A stretch of 56,178 nt of DNA from Naegleria lovaniensis (taxonomy: Eukaryota; Heterolobosea; Eutetramitea; Acrasida; Naegleriidae). The notes beneath the pieces were generated by a model. The model had not been told where the DNA came from, searched no databases, and saw nothing but the letters and a program-made list of their open reading frames with translations. Positions 10,511 to 18,661 of this stretch are shown piece after piece (position 1 is the first letter of the stretch; every line of letters starts with the position of its first letter). Where the stretch lies: assembly GCF_003324165.1 (NCBI RefSeq), contig NW_025407894.1, positions 1 to 56,178 of the forward strand, given 5' to 3'. A program made the translations under genes and the position numbers.

Positions 10511-10632
10511 AATAATGGTAAGGTGAACATGAAATCACAAAGACCGTCAGGCCACTAACGTCACATGTACATCTAAATTAAATCTTTACGGCTTGCCATG
10601 CATTTGTACTCTGTTTTTTTGGTTGAAGTCCT

Positions 10633-10740
10633 CATCTTGATTGACGGACTAACTTTAGATGCTTTTGGCCAAAGGCCAGTTATTTGGTTAAGTATTTAGG
10701 AGGAATATTAGCATCTAAAGTTAGTCCGTCAATCAAGATG
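10633..10740. repeat. perfect 31-bp inverted repeat with 46-nt loop
   Basis: The arm at 10633-10663 (catcttgattgacggactaa...) is the exact reverse complement of 10710-10740, with no mismatch. The right arm encodes residues near the C-terminus of the minus-strand gene at 10680 (ILIDGLTLDA). The left arm lies just past its stop, so the mRNA could form a long hairpin spanning the end of the coding region and the 3' UTR. The loop holds a smaller tggcc/ggcca palindrome. Confidence 0.95.
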
Positions 10741-12197
10741 GCGGCTTCTTGGTTATTCTGGATCAAGTTTCCATTGGTGGAAGAACTTGAAGCAGAGCAA
10801 GGTTGATGGACAAGCTTAAAAGAAGCATTGGATGCACGAGATTTGTACTTTCTCAAACATGCCTTACGGAAAGAACGAGAGTTTCCTTGTGATTCTGAAA
10901 TGGTCACCATGTTGCAGACTTGTCCTTTCGGACCTTTGGAGCCTTGACAATATAGAAAGTGAAATTCGTCAGAGGTGTCAAATCGTACATAGATGGATGG
11001 TTTGGGGTTGTTGTCGTCTTTTGCTTGTTTTTTGATGTACCGAAAAATGCGAGGAATGTAAATGCGTTGGTTGTTATAGATTCGAGAATTTGGAGCAAGA
11101 GTAATTTCAATAGAATATAAGCGCATTGCCTTCTTGAGCTTGTCAATCTCAGGTTCGTACTGACTGTCAGGTACAGAAAATACATGAATAAGTATTGGTG
11201 TGGTTGGAATGATTCCATTTTGTAGTACATATTCAATATAAGTATTTCTATGGTCCAATTTGATTGGAGAAGCCATCACTGGCATGATAGGAATGGTGTG
11301 TTTCTGTCTCTTTTTGGAACTTTCCAAAGAAGATGAGTTGTTAGTTCTCACAATAGTTGCATCAGAACATGTCCTCTTATGACTATTGTTCACAGTACCT
11401 TGTTGCATGATGGATGGTTGCATTATTTGGTGCACAAAAGGTTGTGGCATGAATGCATAGGGTGGAAAGTGAAATGATTGAACATGTGACATCCCGCAAC
11501 CACTCATTGTCACATTTAATGGAAAAGGAGGAGGAGGTAGAGGAGGAACGATAATAGGGTTGTATATCGCCGTTGCGCAATCATAACTATATGGACAACC
11601 AAAAGAACCATAATTAACAACTGGCAGATGTGTACTTCCATGATTGCTGCTTGAAAGATTCCCCAAAAGTGGATGGAATGAACCTACTGGATAAAAATAA
11701 TAATTCATGAAAGGAGGAGGAGCATAACCAACATTTTGAACCATTACGTTCTGACAAGGAAATTGTGGTCCAAGATTTGGATTGAGAATAATTCTGTGAT
11801 TATTTGCCTCAACAGAAGAAAAGTTTACATAAGTGGTTGTCGGATTCGGTGTTGTAACCACATGAGAATTTGCATTCAAATTTTGGTTCAAAGATCTTCG
11901 TGGATCATCGTGTGGATGGAAAGTGTTGTCACGAGGAGTGACTGCATTTGTTGCTTGATCATGACGCATCAAGTGATTTGAAATTGAACTCAATTCATGA
12001 TCATTTAGTTGATCTTGATCATCGTCCTCCTGATCGGAAAGTAAATCATCAGCAGTTAATCCTTCGGTTGGAAACAAAGGTTCTTCATATTCTTTAAAAC
12101 GATAATCATTAAGAGAGTTGGAAGCTTGTTCATTGTTGGCACAATCGAGAGAAGAGTTGGCGTCCAACAACATTGGGTCGGTGAGAATGGTTGCCAT
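10680..12197 (-). CDS. lineage-specific nuclear-type protein, paralogue A
   Basis: Single exon, 505 aa, ATG at 12197. I do not recognise a named family. The N-terminal ~300 residues are acidic, then Asn/His/Pro-rich and low-complexity. A basic stretch (SSKKRQKHTIP) near residue 295 could be a nuclear localisation signal. The last ~180 residues are shared with the gene at 12846: a strand-rich region ending RFDTSDEFHFLYCQGSKGPKG, then SFRKACLRKYKSRASNASFKL. Shared key features are FxYCQG, a glycine/lysine stretch and an R/K-rich helix before SNA. The gene could be a DNA-binding or regulatory protein, but nothing proves it. Its 3' end lies in the 31-bp inverted repeat. Confidence 0.6.
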   Translation of the reverse strand: MATILTDPMLLDANSSLDCANNEQASNSLNDYRFKEYEEPLFPTEGLTADDLLSDQEDDDQDQLNDHELSSISNHLMRHDQATNAVTPRDNTFHPHDDPRRSLNQNLNANSHVVTTPNPTTTYVNFSSVEANNHRIILNPNLGPQFPCQNVMVQNVGYAPPPFMNYYFYPVGSFHPLLGNLSSSNHGSTHLPVVNYGSFGCPYSYDCATAIYNPIIVPPLPPPPFPLNVTMSGCGMSHVQSFHFPPYAFMPQPFVHQIMQPSIMQQGTVNNSHKRTCSDATIVRTNNSSSLESSKKRQKHTIPIMPVMASPIKLDHRNTYIEYVLQNGIIPTTPILIHVFSVPDSQYEPEIDKLKKAMRLYSIEITLAPNSRIYNNQRIYIPRIFRYIKKQAKDDNNPKPSIYVRFDTSDEFHFLYCQGSKGPKGQVCNMVTISESQGNSRSFRKACLRKYKSRASNASFKLVHQPCSASSSSTNGNLIQNNQEAAILIDGLTLDANIPPKYLTK

Positions 12198-12845
12198 GAG
12201 TGTATGAGTTGTTTGTAAAATTTTTTTCTTTGTTTGAATTTTTGTGAAGTTGCTTCCAGCAAGACAGGCATTTTAAACAATTTTATCATTTGACATTTGA
12301 CTGGAAATGAGAGCTCTCAATTTAATTTCGTCCAATCAGAAAACTCAAGATTTACAACTCAGGATATTTGCCAAAAGAAGGGTATTGGATTTGAATATGA
12401 GTCGAGTTCTCAACAACAACACTTTGGAAACAAGGATGTTGTATAAAACATTTACAATCTTTATGTTTACAATTTTTATATTTACTCAAATAAAAATTTG
12501 TTCCACCTACCCTTAATCCCAATACCACAATAAATGCAACAGGTTATCTAATCCAAGGTTCATGATTAAACATGGTCTTTAAAAAACAACTAAAAAGTCA
12601 CTGATCAGTTGCGTTTGAAACAACCATTGAACAATACATCCACTTTCAATGTTACAGTGGTTTATTTTGTTGTATTTACAAAGTATTTTCAATATCAACG
12701 CATTGCACTTTTATCGTCGAAGAGAATATTGCTTGGCGATTTATGTACAAATGTCACCAATCTTTACTTCACCAAAGTTGATACTTCAGTGAATTAGAGA
12801 GTAATGACATGTGCTTTGAAACTGCATAAATCGTCAAGCAAGTTC
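12198..12845. other. intergenic between tandem paralogues
   Basis: About 650 nt of AT-rich sequence. Short ORFs here have no recognisable features. It should contain the promoter of the paralogue ending at 10680 and the 3' UTR of the one ending at 12846. Confidence 0.45.
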
Positions 12846-13730
12846 TCAGTTGATCTGTCTCAAGTATTCATTGGAAGATGAAGTACTTGAAGCTGATGTG
12901 GTCGACAATTCGTTGTCAAGCGTTAAAATGGCGTTGGATGTATGTTTTGAGTATGCGCTCAAAATTTCTTTTCTGAGACTAACTGTTCCATCTACAGCAA
13001 TGGACACAACATTCTTGGTCTTCTTTTTCTGGTTAGTTATTTTGTTTTCTTGCTTCTCTGTGTCCTGTTCAGTACGTGGTTTGGAAACAGCTTTTTTCGA
13101 CCCACTGCCCCTACCTTGACAATAGACAAAGATACGTTCAGTGGACTTGCCAATTTCAATCCAAATGTATTTGTTGGCAGGAAATTTCATTCGGTTCTCC
13201 ATTTTCTGGAAAATTTGGCTGACATAGATTTTGTGATCCTCTGTTTGTGTAATTTCAGTAACAGTAAATCGATACTTGCAAAGAGGGGTGGCTTTGCTAC
13301 CATCTGTTGCATTCGCTTGGTGTTGAGTTTTTCGAGAGATATAAACTCGAATTTCCACACCAATATCACCCTCTGGTATTTCCTTGGATGGCAATACCCA
13401 TTCAAGATTTGTATTTCGTTTGTCGACTCGATTAATGTCACCGTCATCACTACTTGTCGCCTCTTTCTTGATCTTTTTGCTTCCACGAGAAGTGTGAACG
13501 CTACTCTCTTGCTTTCTCTTCTTTGATAGCTCTGGCTGTGGCTGCTCCGTAGTGTCCTCGTCCTCGTCGTCCTCATGGTCGTCCTCGTCGTGCTCATCCT
13601 CGTGATACTCCTCGTGGTCGTCCTCGTCGTGCTCATCGTCGTCCTCTTCCTCGTGATCGTCGTTATCAACATTAGTATTGCATAATGAAGGGCCTACATG
13701 TTGGTTGGTAGTCGGTGGAAAAAGTGGCAT
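12846..13730 (-). CDS. lineage-specific nuclear-type protein, paralogue B
   Basis: 294 aa from the first ATG at 13730. The segment just upstream on this strand (tttcttcctattttctttccag) looks like a 3' splice site, so an unseen 5' exon is possible. Residues ~20-55 are a run of Asp, Glu and His from an imperfect DNA repeat, followed by basic NLS-like KKRKQ and KKIKKE. The C-terminal ~190 residues match the module of the gene at 10680: IFQKMENR..., IWIEIGKSTERIFVYCQGRG and SLRKEILSAYSKHTSNAILTL. The order and spacing are the same, so the two genes are tandem duplicates that diverged. Function unknown. Confidence 0.6.
   Translation of the reverse strand: MPLFPPTTNQHVGPSLCNTNVDNDDHEEEDDDEHDEDDHEEYHEDEHDEDDHEDDEDEDTTEQPQPELSKKRKQESSVHTSRGSKKIKKEATSSDDGDINRVDKRNTNLEWVLPSKEIPEGDIGVEIRVYISRKTQHQANATDGSKATPLCKYRFTVTEITQTEDHKIYVSQIFQKMENRMKFPANKYIWIEIGKSTERIFVYCQGRGSGSKKAVSKPRTEQDTEKQENKITNQKKKTKNVVSIAVDGTVSLRKEILSAYSKHTSNAILTLDNELSTTSASSTSSSNEYLRQIN
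13550..13668. repeat. imperfect GA/TC-rich coding tandem repeat
   Basis: Units such as gtcgtcctcgtcgtgctcat recur near 13577 and 13615, with shorter degenerate copies between and around them. Translated on the minus strand it gives the Asp/Glu/His run of paralogue B. Repeat slippage can explain its length. Confidence 0.7.
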
Positions 13731-14060
13731 CACTGGAAAGAAAATAGGAAGAAAGACAAAGGACACTGCCACAACAATTTAATTTTGGCCACTTTCACAA
13801 ATTGCCAATCCCTCTCGCAGATTTTTCTAAAAATTTGTGCGCATCTCAAAAAAAATGCATTAAACTGCTTGTGCTTGGTGGCCCTGGCCACTTTAAAACA
13901 AAATTCGCAACTTCTCATCAGTAGTGTAGTATTTGCTCCTTCGTGATCATTGTCTTCATCACAACAACCTAGTAATTCTCATCTATAACCTGAACGACTT
14001 TTCTTGTACATCGACTCGATTCAATAATAGTAATAATAGTAATAATAATCATCAATCATC
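13731..14060. other. intergenic, divergent promoter region at the left edge of the compact block
   Basis: 330 nt between divergent genes. It contains two ggccacttt-type motifs (near 13787 and 13887) and an aat/agt trinucleotide run at about 14024-14050 directly before the next ATG. No gene is seen, and I could not find a clear terminal repeat marking an element end. Confidence 0.45.
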
Positions 14061-14744
14061 ATGGCCAAAACATCAAACAAACGTGTCAACAACAAGAGCA
14101 AAAGTACAACAAAAAAGAAACAAGCAACCAAAAACAAGAAGCAAACAACCAACGTTCGTGATCTACAATGGCTTGCGTATGATGGTAGTAATTCTTCATC
14201 ATATAGAGATGTTTATCAAATCATGCCTCAAGCAAATCCAGTTGGAAGAGAGCGTATTAGGATGGCTGCTTGTTTGGCAATGTTTGCTCATTCTGCTGCT
14301 TTCTTTCTTGGTCATTCTTTAGATCCCTATTACACCAAGAGATACCAACGAGGAATCAAACTCGGTTGTTTGAATCCTGATTACTTTGTAAGATATTTTG
14401 GCAACTCTTCAGCAAGATATATCACCAAGCATCAGGTTTTGAATTTTGATAATCATACTCGTAGGATTGAATGTATTGGGTTTGCCTTCGATAATTTTGA
14501 AGATATGCCAGGATTGAATTGTGGGAAAACTTATGCTTTAAGAGGATTTGTTGCTCAAAATCCAGTTCGCGTCTTCGATCATGATATCAATCAATATGTG
14601 ACAATGCATTTTGATTTTCAATATCGAATGTATTTCACAAAACTCGTCTTCTATTGTAATACTGAATCATGGATGGTCACTGTTGATTTTGATTGGACAA
14701 TTGAAAGATATAACGAAATGAATGATACATGGGATTCGGTTTAA
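14061..14744 (+). CDS. orphan protein with basic N-terminal tail
   Basis: Single exon, 227 aa, ATG directly after a CATCATC run. I do not recognise a family. The first ~32 residues are almost all Lys, Thr, Asn and Gln (KKKQATKNKKQTT), like a histone or nucleic-acid-binding tail. The rest looks globular: RERIRMAACLAMFAHSAAFFLGHSLDPYY is a helix-rich part, then a strand-rich region with aromatic residues and two Cys (LNCGKTYAL, YCNTESWMV). There is no signal peptide. It ends 1 nt before the 3' end of the convergent gene at 14746. It is the first gene of a compact block with the H3-like gene and a transposase-like gene. Confidence 0.55.
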   Translation: MAKTSNKRVNNKSKSTTKKKQATKNKKQTTNVRDLQWLAYDGSNSSSYRDVYQIMPQANPVGRERIRMAACLAMFAHSAAFFLGHSLDPYYTKRYQRGIKLGCLNPDYFVRYFGNSSARYITKHQVLNFDNHTRRIECIGFAFDNFEDMPGLNCGKTYALRGFVAQNPVRVFDHDINQYVTMHFDFQYRMYFTKLVFYCNTESWMVTVDFDWTIERYNEMNDTWDSV

Positions 14745-14745
14745 T

Positions 14746-15165
14746 TTATTGATCACTTTCTCCTTCAAATTTTAATGGCACTATATATTTAAATAAATCA
14801 CATTGAAGTTTAGTAATATCAACATTTGCAAATAGTTTTTTGAATCGACTGTGCTTGAAAACATCTTCATTAAGAAGCAGCAAATACAAATTATGTGCTG
14901 TCATATGTCTTGTTTTGTTTGACCAGCCAAAAAAAGGTTGAAGATAAGATATTTGTGAAGGCGTTAATGTGATGGTAAAATTTACATGTTCAACCATCAT
15001 CTCCGATTGTCGTTTTTTCAAATAATGAACAAAAGATCGAGGATTTGAAAATAAAATATCGGAAAGCTCGCTGTTGGGTATATATAAACTTTCGAAAAAC
15101 GTATCATCATCTAATGGATCATCAGGATGAAAGTAATAAATTAATTTCAGATCATACAGGTCCAT
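14746..15165 (-). CDS. orphan small protein
   Basis: Single exon, 139 aa, ATG at 15165. No family recognised. The sequence is rich in Phe, Leu and Tyr with an acidic start ([15 protein letters not shown]) and a mid-part, [19 protein letters not shown], that could be a helix-turn structure. There are no cysteine motifs and no signal peptide. Its start codon overlaps an ATG on the opposite strand (palindrome CATG, 15163-15166). The gap to the likely H3-like ATG at 15242 is 76 nt, so these two genes must share a very short divergent promoter. Confidence 0.5.
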   Translation of the reverse strand: MDLYDLKLIYYFHPDDPLDDDTFFESLYIPNSELSDILFSNPRSFVHYLKKRQSEMMVEHVNFTITLTPSQISYLQPFFGWSNKTRHMTAHNLYLLLLNEDVFKHSRFKKLFANVDITKLQCDLFKYIVPLKFEGESDQ

Positions 15166-15241
15166 GTTGAGCGTCGATTTTTTTTGCCACGTATGCAGTC
15201 ACTTAAAATATTTATCGAACTTCAGTTTGGACGCACAAAAA

Positions 15242-15664
15242 ATGACCCAACAGTCCGCACCTGAATCATCATCAAAAAAACAACCATCAATAAAACAACG
15301 TCAAGCCATCAAACAGCCTCGGAAGCAAAATAAACCATCAACACGCAAACCATTATCTGGAGGAATTAAAAAGCCACACAGATACAAACCTGGTACAGTA
15401 GCACTACGAGAAATAAGAAAATTTCAAAAAAATACGGAATGTCTAATCCCAAAAACAAATTTCAGACGACTTGTTCGTCAAATAGCATCGGATTATAAGC
15501 AAGATTTAAGATTCCAACTCAACGCTTTGAATGCTTTACAAGAAGGAGCAGAAGATTTTCTTGTTAGGATTATGCAGAATAGCAATGAATTGGCAATACA
15601 TGCCAAAAGAGTTACTATCCAACAAAAAGATATCATTCTTGTTCAAAAATTGTTCAGTTATTAA
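15242..15664 (+). CDS. divergent histone H3 variant
   Basis: 140 aa from the ATG at 15242 (context CAAAAAATG). An in-frame ATG at 15164 would add 26 residues, but the tail length from 15242 matches H3 better. The core is unmistakably H3: [19 protein letters not shown], then [30 protein letters not shown] and [12 protein letters not shown]. Loop 1 has the canonical length, so it does not look like CenH3. The tail lacks the ARTKQTARKS start and any ARKS site, so the K4, K9 and K27 contexts are missing; it is instead Gln/Lys/Ser-rich. The residue matching Cys110 is Glu. It would pack DNA with H4, probably in special chromatin. Its setting among orphan genes suggests acquisition or element cargo, which is inference. 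Confidence 0.9.
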   Translation: MTQQSAPESSSKKQPSIKQRQAIKQPRKQNKPSTRKPLSGGIKKPHRYKPGTVALREIRKFQKNTECLIPKTNFRRLVRQIASDYKQDLRFQLNALNALQEGAEDFLVRIMQNSNELAIHAKRVTIQQKDIILVQKLFSY

Positions 15665-15667
15665 AAA

Positions 15668-16369
15668 ATGAGTTCAAACATCACCACATTCACTAACGTC
15701 AATCATTCCGACGGTTTGATTGAAATAATTTTAGGTAAATCTGTTGAAACAATTATTGTCAACAACGATTTCTATTATCGTTTTCAAGATCTCAAACACA
15801 AATATGAATCTTATTCCAAGTATTCCAAAAATAACGATGTCGTTAAAATTGGACGAAAAGGGCTTACCTATGTGTGTTTGGAGATCGCTCTAGATATTAT
15901 AACAAAAGAGGACAATTATCGGTCCCATTTAATTAACTATCTCACCCAACAACAATTACAACGATTCCAAAACAATTCAGAAACGATGCAACAAACATCA
16001 CAAACAAGTACTTCTTTTTCCAACATTTCACAAGACATTCCTAATGCTCCATCTACATCCTCTCCAACAAAAAGAAAACAAACTCTGCAAGAATTGGATA
16101 AACAAAACAAAACAAACGCAACACCATCTCTCTCTATCGCGAAGCCAAAAGTGTTGACTAAACGATCACGCAATACAGAACATGATATTAAAGAAATAAC
16201 TAAAAAAAAAAAGGAAAGTAAAAGGATAAGAGAACAAGAAATTGACACCTATTTAAATAGACTGATAGAACAATATGATAAAGAAAAGAAAGACATTGTG
16301 AAATCCAATATATCAAAAGTCAATCTAGTGGCTGCTTCAGAAACACGAGATATATATAAAAGTCAGTAA
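15668..16369 (+). CDS. orphan protein immediately downstream of the H3-like gene
   Basis: Single exon, 233 aa. The ATG at 15668 comes 3 nt after the H3-like stop codon, too close for a normal separate promoter and 3' UTR. The first ~95 residues look globular: IEIILGKSVETIIVNNDFYYRFQDL, then VVKIGRKGLTYVCLEIALDII. The part from YVCLEIAL to HLINYL loosely recalls KilA-N or similar small DNA-binding domains, but I would not assign it. The C-terminal ~140 residues are Lys/Ser/Thr/Gln-rich with basic clusters (KKKKESKRIRE) and a coiled-coil tendency, consistent with a nuclear protein. Translation may depend on a shared transcript with the H3-like gene or on a promoter inside it. Confidence 0.5.
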   Translation: MSSNITTFTNVNHSDGLIEIILGKSVETIIVNNDFYYRFQDLKHKYESYSKYSKNNDVVKIGRKGLTYVCLEIALDIITKEDNYRSHLINYLTQQQLQRFQNNSETMQQTSQTSTSFSNISQDIPNAPSTSSPTKRKQTLQELDKQNKTNATPSLSIAKPKVLTKRSRNTEHDIKEITKKKKESKRIREQEIDTYLNRLIEQYDKEKKDIVKSNISKVNLVAASETRDIYKSQ

Positions 16370-16447
16370 GCAAAGCAAAGGGAGACGAAGTACTAGTATG
16401 CAGAAAATTTTTTGAGCATAAAAATAAATAATAAATAATAAAGTCTA

Positions 16448-18592
16448 ATGACAAAATATGCAGAAAATCCCTCAAACACCAATCCTTTTCAAAGGATGGA
16501 TGTTTGGCGAGTTACAAACCCATTAGTTTTCCTCCAATTAATTCCAAACTCTTGTTGTTGTTTACAATGTAGAAACACAGAGGCAATTCTTTCTCTTGCA
16601 CAAGCAATAAGTTCTTCCAATCACGTCTCCGATAACGAAAAAGAAACATTTAGAAAGCTAAAACAAATGTCGTTAAAACCAGTCTCTTTAACCAAACAAC
16701 TGAAGGTAAAAGATGAACTATGTTGCTCCAACAAAGCTTGGAAAGAGCATATTTTTTCGTTGGGACTCAACGATATTCTTAAGGCGGATCTTAAAGACAT
16801 AGAAGGACAAGTAACGAATGCCTTAGTTGAATATTTTGGAATACAACATGTATTAAAAGGATTTGTGATGAAACTGGAACCTGTGATCATTGCAGCTGTA
16901 AAAAGTCACCTGCATACCGTGTTTCTAAGAAAACAACAACAACGTCCTGTAAATGAAGAGTTACCTGATTCTTTGGTAATCAAGATGAGTATGGATGGAA
17001 GAAAATTTGACGGACTTCAGACGGTGGTTGTAACTCTTTCAGTTTTAAATCTTACAACATTTGGAACTCAAGAGCGAAGAAATGTTTTTCCTGTCGCAAT
17101 GTATATTGGTAATGAACAGGAAATTATGGATTATTGTAAAAACTTTGCACAACAAGTCGAAAAGATTTCGAAAGATGGTATACAAATAACGAAAAAACAA
17201 GCAGACGCTTCGTTAAACAAAGAAAATTTCAACATGAAAGTGACTATAATATGGGTTAGCGATTTAAAATCTCTGTCTTACGTGAGCGATTTATTAGAAG
17301 GCAATATGTTTTGTTTGAGATGCGCATGCTTGAAATGTAATAGCTTAAATGGAACCTCCATGCCAAGGTTTTTAAATCACAAGTTTGGTATTGATTCATC
17401 CAAAATTTATATTTGCATTCTCCACGCAGAAGAACGTATTACGGAGCATTTGGTAAAATGGTCCCTTACAAAAGAAGAATATGAAAAATTAGTGCTTGAA
17501 AGAGTAAGAAAACTACCATGTTTTTCATCTTCCTTTACATTTCATTCGACCCAAGTTAAAAATACATCAGACGCAGAAGAAGATCCAGTATTAGAAAACG
17601 AGGACTATAAATTCATGTTGACTGGAGGAATGGTTGAAGTTATCTCACAGCATTACAAGACAATTTTTGAAAATGTTGTTACGGATGAAATGATGGAAAT
17701 TTGGGATCAGTGGATTATTGTTCGTCAATGGCTTAAAATGACAAATGATGAGCGAGCAAAGAAAACAGAGGAAGAGCTTTTAGAATTTTATCAATTATTA
17801 ACTAAATGGCATATCAACATTGTAGAACTACGATCAAGCGTTGGAGTGCTTCCGTATTACATACACATTATTGTGCATCATGTAAAAGAATTTTTCGATG
17901 AAATTGGTTCTCTGGTTCCTGTTTCCAATGAAGCAGTAGAAGGTTCTCATCAACATGACCATTTTATAACAGAAAGAGCAACAGCAAAAGGTAAAAAGAA
18001 ATACTTTTTCGATGAATATGTGAAAGATAGTAATACTGTGTGGAACGAGATGAGTATTTATACAGAGCCAGACTTGTCTATTGATGAGTTTAACAATATA
18101 TTTAAATATGAAAAACATATTCCAAGAAAAGAAGACAAAAGAGAATGGAATCAATTGTTCCAAATTTTCCAACTGATTGTGAAAAAACTTAGAGTATTAT
18201 TTCTCTCTTTCAGGTCTGATGAAGATACTACATTTGAAAGAATAGAAGAAAGAAGTGGTGACAAGGTTAAGGAGAGATGGAATAGCTTCAATGATCTGAA
18301 AATCAAGGATCGAGTAATAATTGAAAGTGATCAATCAACTGCTACTAATTTACAGTCTTCTCGTTCAGAATTAGAGAAATCTAAGCTGGATCTTTATTTA
18401 CAGACAAATGTTCAACAGGAAGAAATGTTTCAGGACGAAATGAGTGATTTTGAAGATGATGATGGAGATGAAGAGATGACAAATAATGAACAGCTATTCG
18501 ATGAACTAAGTGATTATGAAGACGGTGATGAAGAGATGGAGTTTGGAGAGGAAACTAGTATTCCTGACGACATAGTGGATTTTATTTTTTGA
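16448..18592 (+). CDS. DDE-transposase-like protein with zinc-binding insertion
   Basis: Single exon, 714 aa, ATG at 16448. The layout resembles a family of RNase H-like transposase proteins scattered through protists, Glomeromycota and invertebrates. A first acidic motif is KMSMDGRKFDGLQ (~180-192) with a following strand VVVTLSVLNL. A second is IWVSDLKSLSYVSDLL (~270-285), directly followed by a zinc-like CLRCACLKC and then ICILHAEERITEHL. A late segment, YYIHIIVHHVKEFF then SNEAVEGSHQHDHF (~475-510), carries the candidate catalytic Glu. The C-terminal ~60 residues are extremely acidic. I infer D, D, E from order and spacing; catalytic competence is untested. It may be a mobile-element enzyme or a domesticated derivative. 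Confidence 0.5.
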   Translation: MTKYAENPSNTNPFQRMDVWRVTNPLVFLQLIPNSCCCLQCRNTEAILSLAQAISSSNHVSDNEKETFRKLKQMSLKPVSLTKQLKVKDELCCSNKAWKEHIFSLGLNDILKADLKDIEGQVTNALVEYFGIQHVLKGFVMKLEPVIIAAVKSHLHTVFLRKQQQRPVNEELPDSLVIKMSMDGRKFDGLQTVVVTLSVLNLTTFGTQERRNVFPVAMYIGNEQEIMDYCKNFAQQVEKISKDGIQITKKQADASLNKENFNMKVTIIWVSDLKSLSYVSDLLEGNMFCLRCACLKCNSLNGTSMPRFLNHKFGIDSSKIYICILHAEERITEHLVKWSLTKEEYEKLVLERVRKLPCFSSSFTFHSTQVKNTSDAEEDPVLENEDYKFMLTGGMVEVISQHYKTIFENVVTDEMMEIWDQWIIVRQWLKMTNDERAKKTEEELLEFYQLLTKWHINIVELRSSVGVLPYYIHIIVHHVKEFFDEIGSLVPVSNEAVEGSHQHDHFITERATAKGKKKYFFDEYVKDSNTVWNEMSIYTEPDLSIDEFNNIFKYEKHIPRKEDKREWNQLFQIFQLIVKKLRVLFLSFRSDEDTTFERIEERSGDKVKERWNSFNDLKIKDRVIIESDQSTATNLQSSRSELEKSKLDLYLQTNVQQEEMFQDEMSDFEDDDGDEEMTNNEQLFDELSDYEDGDEEMEFGEETSIPDDIVDFIF

Positions 18593-18661
18593 CCGTCTAA
18601 TTTGAAAAGGTAGAGAGTTGAGAAAATTTGCTGTTGAGCTTTGGAAATTCGACGGTCAAAA
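18587..18661. repeat. inverted repeat at the stop codon of the transposase-like gene
   Basis: ttttgaccgtc at 18587-18597 pairs exactly with gacggtcaaaa at 18651-18661; with mismatches the match extends inward (aattt..aaa) and outward. The left arm includes the TGA stop. It could be a terminator hairpin or one end of an element; I found no matching end at the left of the block. Confidence 0.6.

Noticed and set aside
13187-13672. 161-codon ORF overlapping paralogue B in another frame
   Set aside because: Its Thr/Arg/Met-rich start is the repeat read out of frame, and the paralogue frame is supported by the shared module.
15242-15664. Centromeric H3 (CenH3) for the H3-like gene
   Set aside because: Loop 1 is not lengthened and the core stays close to canonical H3.
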